From Microbacteriaceae bacterium VKM Ac-2854 (GTDB lineage Bacteria; Actinomycetota; Actinomycetes; Actinomycetales; Microbacteriaceae): 64,000 bases of DNA. Location of the stretch: the NCBI GenBank assembly GCA_013205085.1, contig JABMLH010000002.1, forward strand, positions 189,425 through 253,424. The letters are read 5' to 3'. Positions 43,093-49,942 of this stretch are shown piece after piece (position 1 is the stretch's first letter; each line of letters begins with the position of its first letter). The notes beneath the pieces were generated by a model, which saw nothing but the letters and a program-made list of their open reading frames with translations, did no database searches and was not told the origin of the DNA. The translations under genes and the position numbers were made by a program.

Positions 43093-44124
43093 CTAGCTCG
43101 GCGGGTACAGGAACAACGGGACCTCGGAGGCCGAGATCGTCCGCGTGTGGTACTCGTGGTCGTTGCCCCAGTTGTACTCTTCCAGCGCCACGGAGCCATC
43201 GGCGTTGACCGCCTGCACGTAGGCGACGTGGTTGCCGTTGAACCACGCGACGCTGCCGGCGATGGGGGTGTTGCTGGTCACCCAGCCGTGCGAGGCCCAT
43301 TGGCCGGCCCACGCGTACGCGGAGCCGCCGCCCGGGGTGAGATTGCCCCACGTCCACTTGAACGGAGCGCTGGTGGAACCGGCGTCGCGGTTCAGGCGCC
43401 AGGCGACGAAGTCGACGCACTCGCGGTAGTAGTAGCGCAGCGGGGAGAGTCCGCCGCCTTGATCGTCCGTGAGCTCGGTGCGCCACGGATAGTCGTCACC
43501 CGGCTGGCGCGGGCTGACCGACGCGTAGCTGCCCGTGCCCGACGCGGTGGCGGCGGGGCTGCTCGCCGCCTCTGCGGCGGCGGCCTCCGCGGCGGCGGCG
43601 GCCGCGGCCGCCGCTGCGAGAGCGGCGGCCTGCGCGGCCGCCGCGTCGAGCTCCGCCTGCGTCGGCGCGCTGAAGGAGTCGCGGATCGCGGCGTCGATGG
43701 CCGCCGTCGACGCGACCGTCAAGTCTTGGGCCCCGACGGAGCGCAAGGCGGAGGCGGCGTCCGCCGCGGCCTGGGAATCGGCTTCCGGATTGAACGAGTA
43801 GGCGGGCAACGAGGCGACGGCGACCAGCCCGGCCACAACGCTGACCGCGGCGGCACTGACGATCGAGCGCAGCACGCGGGGGCGCCGCCGGACGGCCGAT
43901 GCCGCGGGCTTCGGCGCGGCGGTAGCCGAAGCGACGGGCGACGGAGGAACGGGCGCCGAAGCGGCTCTCGGCGCGGTCTGTGCGGCGACGACCGGCGTCG
44001 CGGCGGTGCGGGAGGCGAGGGTGATCTCGGCCTCGCGGCGAGAACGGCGACTGTCGAAGACGACGACCTCTCGGTCCTGTTCGTCCGACCCGTTCACATC
44101 CGCCACCGCATCCACCTTCTGCAT
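43093..44124 (-). CDS. Membrane-anchored or secreted CHAP-domain protein
   Basis: A 343-aa protein. Residues 1-90 are cytoplasmic and basic, followed by a membrane helix (~88-108) and a poly-alanine-rich linker (~160-190). A C-terminal CHAP amidase/endopeptidase domain carries C236 (R-E-C-V-D-F-V-A-W) and H299 (N-H-V-A-Y-V). CHAP enzymes cut peptidoglycan cross-links or amide bonds, so a cell-wall remodelling role is likely. The ATG at 44124 (MQKVDAVADV) is preferred; the frame extending to 44772 overlaps the neighbouring MFS gene. Confidence 0.82.
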   Translation of the reverse strand: MQKVDAVADVNGSDEQDREVVVFDSRRSRREAEITLASRTAATPVVAAQTAPRAASAPVPPSPVASATAAPKPAASAVRRRPRVLRSIVSAAAVSVVAGLVAVASLPAYSFNPEADSQAAADAASALRSVGAQDLTVASTAAIDAAIRDSFSAPTQAELDAAAAQAAALAAAAAAAAAAEAAAAEAASSPAATASGTGSYASVSPRQPGDDYPWRTELTDDQGGGLSPLRYYYRECVDFVAWRLNRDAGSTSAPFKWTWGNLTPGGGSAYAWAGQWASHGWVTSNTPIAGSVAWFNGNHVAYVQAVNADGSVALEEYNWGNDHEYHTRTISASEVPLFLYPPS

Positions 44125-44180
44125 CCCCGGTCGAGGATAGCGCACCGGTGCCCCGGAGCCGAGGCGCCGGCGATCATCCG

Positions 44181-45461
44181 TTACGTCAGGTCGACGTCGT
44201 GGCGAGTGAGGGGGTGCGCGATCTCGTCCGGACCCAGTCGCGCCACCAGCAGGGTGAGCACGGAGGCGGCGCCCGCCAGTACCCCGGCGACGACGAAGGT
44301 CGGCGCGATGCCGATGCCCTCGCCGACCGGCCCGGCGACGGCCATCGAGATCGGCATCAGCGCGAGCGAGACGAAGAAGTCGAGACTCGACACCCGCCCC
44401 AGCAGCTCGGGCGGCACACGCTGCTGCAGCAGCGTGCCCCACAGCACCTGCGCGATGCCGCCCGTGCAGCCCACCACGAACACCACCGCGGCGAGCAGCC
44501 AGAGTTCGGAGATCAGCCCGACAGCGGCGAGCGGAACGGAGCCGAGACCCCAGAGCAGGATCATCACTGTGAGGTAGCGCCGCGGCATCCGCAGCGAGGA
44601 GATCGCGATCGAGCCGGCCGCTCCCCCGACGCCGTACGCCGCGAGCACGATCGCGTAGCCGCCGGCGTCGAAGCCGGTCTGCTCGCGGACGGCGAACGGC
44701 AGCAGCACCTCGATCGGACCGATCACCAGGAAGACCAGCACGATCGCGAAGAGCAGCGTCGCCAACAGCCACCGCGTGCGCACCATGTAGCGGAAGCCCT
44801 CGATCAGTTCGGCGAACATCGAGCGGAGCGGGTGTCCCTGCGCATCCGCGACCCGATCGATCGGAACGGTGCGCATCACCAGGAGCGCCACGAGTGCGAC
44901 GGCGTAGCCGGCGGCGGCCACCGCGAAGGCGACCGCCGGAACGGCCGCGGCGATCACCGCCCCCGCGATCGCCGGGCCCGCCGCGTTGTAGGCGAGCGGG
45001 CGCAGCGTCCCCTCAACGCCGTTCGCGGCGAGCAATTGCTCGGCGGGCAGGATCCGCGGCAGCAGCGCGGAGTAGGCCGGGAAGAAGAAGCCCTCGTTCG
45101 CGCCCAGCACGAATGCGAGCAGCACGAGGTGCCAGATCTGCAGGACGCCGGCGACGTACAGCGCGGCGGCCGTAGCAGCGCCGAGCACGCGGACGGATTC
45201 GACCACAACGAGGATCCGCCGCTGCGGCACCCGATCCGCGACCACCCCGCCGAACAGCACCGCCAGCACCAGACCGACACTCGACCCGGTCGCGACCAGC
45301 GACACCTCGCTCGGCCCTCCGCCCAGGGCGATGATCTGCCAGACCACCGCGACGATCCAGACACCGCTCGCGAGCAGGGAGAACGCCAACGACGTCACGA
45401 GAAGCCGGTAGATCGGATCGACGAACGGGCGCAGCGCGCGAGGCAGAGAAGTCGTGGTCAT
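44181..45461 (-). CDS. MFS transporter (multidrug-efflux-like)
   Basis: A 426-aa permease with twelve predicted helices. F-G-G-V-V-A-D-R-V-P-Q-R-R matches the MFS loop 2-3 motif (G-x-x-x-D-R-x-x-x-R), and a second half-repeat begins near residue 220 (R-T-R-W-L-L-A-T-L-L). It resembles DHA3-type enterobactin/macrolide exporters. The substrate is not identifiable. The ATG at 45461 is divergent from the VOC gene, 28 bp apart. Confidence 0.85.
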   Translation of the reverse strand: MTTTSLPRALRPFVDPIYRLLVTSLAFSLLASGVWIVAVVWQIIALGGGPSEVSLVATGSSVGLVLAVLFGGVVADRVPQRRILVVVESVRVLGAATAAALYVAGVLQIWHLVLLAFVLGANEGFFFPAYSALLPRILPAEQLLAANGVEGTLRPLAYNAAGPAIAGAVIAAAVPAVAFAVAAAGYAVALVALLVMRTVPIDRVADAQGHPLRSMFAELIEGFRYMVRTRWLLATLLFAIVLVFLVIGPIEVLLPFAVREQTGFDAGGYAIVLAAYGVGGAAGSIAISSLRMPRRYLTVMILLWGLGSVPLAAVGLISELWLLAAVVFVVGCTGGIAQVLWGTLLQQRVPPELLGRVSSLDFFVSLALMPISMAVAGPVGEGIGIAPTFVVAGVLAGAASVLTLLVARLGPDEIAHPLTRHDVDLT

Positions 45462-45489
45462 CAGTGGGTTCCGAGAGTAGCGTGATGGC

Positions 45490-45879
45490 ATGTTCTCCCC
45501 CAGAGATGCCTTCAGTGGATTCAGCGTCGACGACACCGGAAGAGCCAAGTCGTTCTACGAGACGACGCTCGGCCTGCAGGTCGACGGAGAGGGCGGCGGC
45601 ATCCTGTCGATCTCCCTCCCCGGCGGTGGCACGGTGATCGCCTACCCGAAGGAGAACCACACGCCGGCGACGTTCACGATCCTGAACTTCGAGGTCGAGG
45701 ACATCGACGCCGCCGTGGCCGAGCTGAACCGACGCGGAGTCGTCACCAAGATCTACGCCGACGACGAGTTCCCGACCGACGCCACGGGCGTGATGCGGGG
45801 CAAGTCGCGGAACATGGGCCCGGACATCGCCTGGTTCACGGACCCGGCCGGTAACGTCCTCGCCGTGCTCGAGCCGTAG
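45490..45879 (+). CDS. VOC (glyoxalase/bleomycin resistance) family protein
   Basis: A 129-aa protein with two beta-alpha-beta-beta-beta modules: F-S-V-D-D-T-G-R-A-K-S-F-Y-E-T-T-L-G-L at the N-terminus and F-E-V-E-D-I-D-A-A-V-A-E-L followed by F-T-D-P-A-G-N-V-L-A-V-L-E at the end. The final glutamate fits a metal ligand of the family; the matching N-terminal His is not present. The enzyme class cannot be named. It starts 28 bp from the divergent MFS gene, so both may share one promoter region. Confidence 0.82.
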   Translation: MFSPRDAFSGFSVDDTGRAKSFYETTLGLQVDGEGGGILSISLPGGGTVIAYPKENHTPATFTILNFEVEDIDAAVAELNRRGVVTKIYADDEFPTDATGVMRGKSRNMGPDIAWFTDPAGNVLAVLEP

Positions 45880-45888
45880 TCGGAGGCG

Positions 45889-46215
45889 TCAGGCCGATGC
45901 CTTGGGCGTCGGCCTGCGGAAGAACCAGACCGAGCGCTTGGGGCGACGAGAGACGCGCGGAGCCACGGGCCGCAGCGCCCGATCCCGGATGCTGCGGAGG
46001 TTCAACGAACCGGAGCGACCGGCGGGAACCTCGTAGAGTTCGCCCGTGACGTGATGCACCAGGAAGGCGACGCCACCCTCGACCCCGCGGTACGAGACGC
46101 GCTCGATCTCCGAGCTCTCGTCGAGGTGCACGCTCTGCAGCGCGTCGCGTCGGATGTTCGGATGTGCCGCCCGAAGGATCCGCAGTGCTCGACGGGAGGG
46201 TAGTGCGCGGGACAT
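45889..46215 (-). CDS. Hypothetical small basic protein
   Basis: A 108-aa protein that I do not recognise. It begins with a basic helix (R-A-L-P-S-R-R-A-L-R-I-L-R-A-A-H), has a central strand-rich part (V-S-Y-R-G-V-E-G-G-V-A-F-L-V-H-H-V-T-G-E-L-Y-E-V-P), and ends in a strongly basic tail (R-R-P-K-R-S-V-W-F-F-R-R-P-T-P-K). The ATG at 46215 is the most natural start; longer forms extend upstream. It converges on the VOC gene with 9 nt between stops. The basic ends suggest nucleic acid or membrane binding, which is only a guess. Confidence 0.5.
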   Translation of the reverse strand: MSRALPSRRALRILRAAHPNIRRDALQSVHLDESSEIERVSYRGVEGGVAFLVHHVTGELYEVPAGRSGSLNLRSIRDRALRPVAPRVSRRPKRSVWFFRRPTPKASA

Positions 46216-46320
46216 GACGTGCTTTCTGGTGCGGAGCCGGGTACAACGAGGTCGAGACGCCGTCGACCCGCGGCGGCGGGCGGGCGCGGCGGCGGGCTGG
46301 GCGTTTCTGTGCGGGAACGG

Positions 46321-46355
46321 CGAGAGTCCCGGCCTCCAGGAGGCCGGGACTCTCG
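46321..46355. terminator. Perfect 17-bp hairpin after the first tRNA-fMet
   Basis: cgagagtcccggcctcc (46321-46337) and ggaggccgggactctcg (46339-46355) are perfectly complementary around one base. On the minus strand it follows the tRNA-fMet by about 60 nt and is upstream of the small basic gene, so it probably terminates the tRNA transcript. It lacks a T tract. Confidence 0.6.
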
Positions 46356-46414
46356 TGAGTTCCGGTGTCCGCGCCATCATGCGGTGATCGTTCACCAGTG
46401 ATGGGGACACGGCG

Positions 46415-46488
46415 TTGCGGGGACAGGATTTGAACCTGCGACCTCTGGGTTATGAGCCCAGCGAGCTACCGAACTGCTCCACCCCGCG
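46415..46488 (-). tRNA. Initiator tRNA-fMet (CAU), copy 1
   Basis: The minus strand reads CGCGGGGTGGAGC... with anticodon CAT in the loop of GGGCTCATAACCC. The unpaired C1-A72 end and the three G-C pairs next to the anticodon loop identify an initiator tRNA. The CCA end is not encoded. It is identical to the copy at 49233-49306. Confidence 0.93.
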
Positions 46489-46690
46489 GCACGTCGTCTA
46501 GCTTACACGAAAGTTACGGCCCGATTTCGCGGCGGTTACACGCATCCGTAACGCGGCGCCAGAGTGCGCGTTTCGTTGACATCGTGTCTCAAGATTTCTC
46601 AACCCGATAACACCTCGGCTATGGTCACCCTGCCGGGGGCATGGCCGTGTTCTCCGCCGCATCGCCGACCGAACCCTGGAGAACACCGCC

Positions 46691-48931
46691 GTGGCCAGAC
46701 GATCCGCCGCCCGACGACGCTCGAGTTCAACATCGACTCGAATCGCCCGCTCCAAGAACTCGAAGATCCGGCTCGATATCCAGGGGCTGCGCGCCCTCGC
46801 CGTGACCGCGGTGGTGTTCGACCACCTGTTGCACTGGCCCCGCGGCGGTTTCGTCGGCGTCGACGTGTTCTTCGTCGTCAGCGGCTTCCTCATCTCCGGC
46901 CTGCTGCTGCGGGAGTACGAGCGCCGCGGCACCATCTCGTTCGTCGAGTTCTACCGCCGACGCGTCCGTCGCATCGTGCCCGCCGCCACCGTGGTGCTGG
47001 CCGTGACCGTGGCGGCCGGGTACGCCCTCTTCCTGGCCGGACGGGCCGCGAGTGTCGCCACCGACGCCGTCTGGGGCTTCCTCTTCGCCGCGAACTGGCG
47101 TTTCGCGATCTCGGGCACGGATTACTTCGCCGGCACCGGTGCCACGTCGCCGCTGCAGCACTTCTGGTCGCTCTCGGTCGAGGAGCAGTTCTACTTCGTC
47201 TGGCCCTGGCTGCTGCTGGCGATCCTCTGGGTCTACGCGAGCATCCGCAAATCGAAGGAGCACGGACACGCGAACCGGATCGCCGGCATCGTGATCGGCG
47301 TGATCACCGTCGCGTCGTTCGCCTGGGCGCTGAACGAGAGCGTCAACAACCCGACCGTCGCGTACTTCTCGACCTTCTCCCGAACGTGGGAGCTCGGGAT
47401 CGGTGCGATCCTCGCGGCCTCGGTCCCGCTGCTCGCGAAGATCCCCTCCGCGCTGCGTCCTGTGCTGGCGTACCTCGGCCTCGCGGGCATCATCGGCTCG
47501 ATGTTCCTGATCAGCACCGACTCCACGTTCCCCGCCCCCTGGGCGGCTCTGCCGGTGCTCTCCACGGCGCTGGTGATCAGCGCCGGCACGGGAGCCCCCG
47601 CCCGATTCCTCTGGCCGCTGACGAACCCGGTCAGCCGCTACATCGGCGACATCTCGTATTCGATCTACCTGTGGCACTTCCCGATCGTGATCTTCGCCGC
47701 GGCGCTGATCCCGGAACAGACACCGCTGGTCGTCATCGGCCTCCTCGCCGCGATCGCCGCGGTCTCGGTCGCGTCGTACCACCTCATCGAGAAGCCGATC
47801 AACACCTCGCCGCTGCTGAATCGGTACCCGTCGAGTCAGCTCTCCCGAGAGGCCTGGCAGGGCTGGCGCAAGGCGAACCGCGCGCTCTACACCTACGGCG
47901 GAACCGGCGTGGCCGCCGTGCTCTGCTTGGCGATCGTCATCCCCGCGTTCGCTCCGCGCAGCACCCCCGACTACATCGCCGCCCCGGTCGCGGCGGCCAC
48001 ACCCGCGGTGGTGGTCGAGGGTGCGGGGCCCGTCGCCGCGACTCCCGCGGTCGACTCGATCCAGGCTTCGCTCACGGCGGCCCTCGCGGCCACGAGCTGG
48101 CCCGAGCTCACCCCGACACTGGACGAACTGGGGCCGACGGCCAAGGTGCCCGAATGGGTCCAGGACGGCTGCCTCGGCAGCGAGTGGAAGTCGCAGGGCA
48201 CGCCGGAGGAGAACGCGCAGCGCTGTGTCTACGGCAACCCGGATGGGACGAAGACGGCCATCCTCGTGGGCGACTCGGTGGGCATCAGCTGGTTGCCGGC
48301 GATCCGCTCGGCGCTCGGTGACAGCGAGTGGAAGATCCTCGTCTACACGCTGCAGCAGTGCCCGGCGACCCCGGTCACGGTGATCAAGGGCGACAAGAGC
48401 GCGCATCCGCAGTGCGACGACTTCCACGCCTGGACGGCCGCCCGGATCGCCGAGATCAAGCCGGATCTGGTCATCGCCGGCGAGGCCGCCGGAACCGTGC
48501 GACGGCTTGCGTCGGGAGCGGAGGGAACGGCGTCCCGGAACGAGATGGCGGCCGGGTACGGCCAGCTGATCGCCTCGGTCTCCCCGAACGCCGGCCAGCT
48601 CCTGGTGCTCGGACCGCCGGTCGAAGGCATCCAGTTGACGGACTGCGCGACCGCGATCAACGGTCCTGGCGACTGCGTCAGCCCGATCAAGGGCGTGCAC
48701 GCCGACGTCCGCCAGGCGTGGGACAACATGATCCGCGAGTCGGGCGCGACCAACGTCCGCTTCGTCGACACCCTCCCGCTGCTCTGCGTCACCGGCCAGG
48801 GCTGCCCGGCCTTCGCCGACGGCATCGTGGAGTTCGCCGACGGTCTGCACCTCACCGGCACCTACTCGAGCCACCTCGGCCCGGCGCTGAACGAGCTGCT
48901 CTTCCCGCCGTCCGCCGCCGCCGCAGGCTGA
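46691..48931 (+). CDS. OatA-like acyltransferase (acyltransferase 3 + SGNH)
   Basis: A 746-aa protein. A basic N-terminal tail is followed by ten or so membrane helices of an acyltransferase-3 domain (I-Q-G-L-R-A-L-A-V, V-F-D-H with the catalytic His, G-V-D-V-F-F-V-V-S-G-F-L-I, and W-S-L-S-V-E-E-Q-F-Y). A linker and an extracytoplasmic SGNH esterase-like domain come next, with S529 (G-D-S-V-G), D717 and H720 (D-G-L-H). It probably O-acetylates a cell-wall polymer or exopolysaccharide. Start: GTG at 46691. It lies between two identical tRNA-fMet genes. Confidence 0.87.
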   Translation: MARRSAARRRSSSTSTRIARSKNSKIRLDIQGLRALAVTAVVFDHLLHWPRGGFVGVDVFFVVSGFLISGLLLREYERRGTISFVEFYRRRVRRIVPAATVVLAVTVAAGYALFLAGRAASVATDAVWGFLFAANWRFAISGTDYFAGTGATSPLQHFWSLSVEEQFYFVWPWLLLAILWVYASIRKSKEHGHANRIAGIVIGVITVASFAWALNESVNNPTVAYFSTFSRTWELGIGAILAASVPLLAKIPSALRPVLAYLGLAGIIGSMFLISTDSTFPAPWAALPVLSTALVISAGTGAPARFLWPLTNPVSRYIGDISYSIYLWHFPIVIFAAALIPEQTPLVVIGLLAAIAAVSVASYHLIEKPINTSPLLNRYPSSQLSREAWQGWRKANRALYTYGGTGVAAVLCLAIVIPAFAPRSTPDYIAAPVAAATPAVVVEGAGPVAATPAVDSIQASLTAALAATSWPELTPTLDELGPTAKVPEWVQDGCLGSEWKSQGTPEENAQRCVYGNPDGTKTAILVGDSVGISWLPAIRSALGDSEWKILVYTLQQCPATPVTVIKGDKSAHPQCDDFHAWTAARIAEIKPDLVIAGEAAGTVRRLASGAEGTASRNEMAAGYGQLIASVSPNAGQLLVLGPPVEGIQLTDCATAINGPGDCVSPIKGVHADVRQAWDNMIRESGATNVRFVDTLPLLCVTGQGCPAFADGIVEFADGLHLTGTYSSHLGPALNELLFPPSAAAAG

Positions 48932-48955
48932 CGCGGCGCCCGCCTGCTCGGGCCG

Positions 48956-49017
48956 AACTTCGGCTGAGAGTGCTCGTCAGCGCCGATCAGCGCTGAGGGC
49001 CACTCTCAGCCGAGGTT
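48956..49017. terminator. Long hairpin after the acyltransferase gene
   Basis: The region 48956-48972 pairs with 49001-49017 over 17 positions, with one G-T pair. The 28-nt loop contains a smaller stem (cagcgc 48978-48983 / gcgctg 48990-48995). It is 24 bp after the acyltransferase stop and probably ends that transcript. Confidence 0.6.
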
Positions 49018-49041
49018 GGGTACGCCCCTGGCCCCGGGCAA

Positions 49042-49225
49042 CACGGAATCCCGATCGCGAAGCGGCCGGGACTCTTCCCTGTTCCGGAAACACGGAATCC
49101 CGATCGCGAAGAGAGCGGGATTCGTCCCTGCTCCGGAAAACACGGAATGCCGACCGCGAAGCGACCGGGATTCTTCCTGCTGCGCGAAACAAAAAATCCC
49201 GGCCGCCGAAGCGACCGGGATTCTT
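49042..49225 (-). terminator. Tandem array of four terminator-like hairpins after tRNA-fMet copy 2
   Basis: Four units with a period of 49-50 bp start at about 49042, 49091, 49141 and 49190 on the plus strand. Each has a stem of the form ggaatcccg...gaag...cgggattc. Read on the minus strand, the unit next to the tRNA ends in a run of six T, an intrinsic terminator. The other three are degenerate copies without the T run. The stop-loop sequence is TTCG. Confidence 0.72.
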
Positions 49226-49232
49226 ATTTCTG

Positions 49233-49306
49233 TTGCGGGGACAGGATTTGAACCTGCGACCTCTGGGTTATGAGCCCAGCGAGCTACCGAACTGCTCCAC
49301 CCCGCG
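49233..49306 (-). tRNA. Initiator tRNA-fMet (CAU), copy 2
   Basis: Identical over its 74 nt, and for a few bases on either side, to the copy at 46415-46488: same C1-A72 mismatch, same CAT anticodon, no encoded CCA. The flanks beyond that differ, so it is a separate locus. Confidence 0.93.
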
Positions 49307-49356
49307 GCACAAGAGATAACACTACACACGGATGGCGGCGGGCGCAAATCGACCGA

Positions 49357-49935
49357 TCAGCCGGCGGGCTTGGTCGCCGTGATCGGGCCGGACACCGGCT
49401 CACCATCGACCCGGAGGCCGGTCGCACGGAGCGCTGCGACGAGTTCGGCGAACGGTCTCGGCCACCGGAAGGTGCCGCCGGCGACCGGCTCGGAAACGGG
49501 ATCGGTGACGACCGCGGCTCCGCCCGGAGCGACGAACCACTCGACGATCCGCGCCCACTCCGCGACGTCCGGCAACCACGAGACTCCGGAGCTGCTGGAG
49601 AGGACGACGTCGAAGGAGTCGGGCTCCGGCAGCATGTGCCGCGCGTCGTAGAGGTTCGCGCAGACGAATCGCGCGTCCAGGCCCGCTGCCGCCGCTCGCG
49701 CTCGACGGACGGCCGGCATCGCGAAGTCGAGACCGACGACACGCGCTCCGTGGCGAGCCAGCGTCACAGCATCGGCACCATCACCGCTCTGCAGGATCAG
49801 AACGCGCGGTTCGCCCTCGATCGCAGGCGGATCGGCCGAGGTCCGGTCGACCACGGCACGCTCCTCCCAGTACGCCCGATTGCTCTCGAGCCAATCACCG
49901 GAGGTGAGGTGCGCGCCGCGGTCGACCTGGACCAT
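49357..49935 (-). CDS. Class I SAM-dependent methyltransferase
   Basis: A 192-aa protein with a Rossmann-like methyltransferase layout: R-V-L-I-L-Q-S-G-D-G-A-D-A-V-T-L-A as motif I (the usual D/E-x-G-x-G-x-G is relaxed here), G-L-D-F-A-M-P-A-V after strand 2, F-D-V-V-L-S-S-S-S-G-V as motif IV and a C-terminal strand pair. Weak conservation of motif I makes the SAM-binding capacity less certain. It is 7 nt downstream of the UPF0182 gene in the same direction. Confidence 0.7.
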   Translation of the reverse strand: MVQVDRGAHLTSGDWLESNRAYWEERAVVDRTSADPPAIEGEPRVLILQSGDGADAVTLARHGARVVGLDFAMPAVRRARAAAAGLDARFVCANLYDARHMLPEPDSFDVVLSSSSGVSWLPDVAEWARIVEWFVAPGGAAVVTDPVSEPVAGGTFRWPRPFAELVAALRATGLRVDGEPVSGPITATKPAG

Positions 49936-49942
49936 CGCGCCG

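Noticed and set aside
49042-49225. Four ~49-bp repeats resembling a short CRISPR array
   Set aside because: Each unit is a hairpin and the units are near-identical from end to end with no variable spacers of constant length. No cas genes are in the window, and the array directly follows a tRNA as terminators do.
49016-49273. A small coding gene across the hairpin array
   Set aside because: The peptide is made only of repeat translations (R-D-S-S-L-F-R-K-H-G-I-P-like), and its end runs into tRNA-fMet on the other strand.
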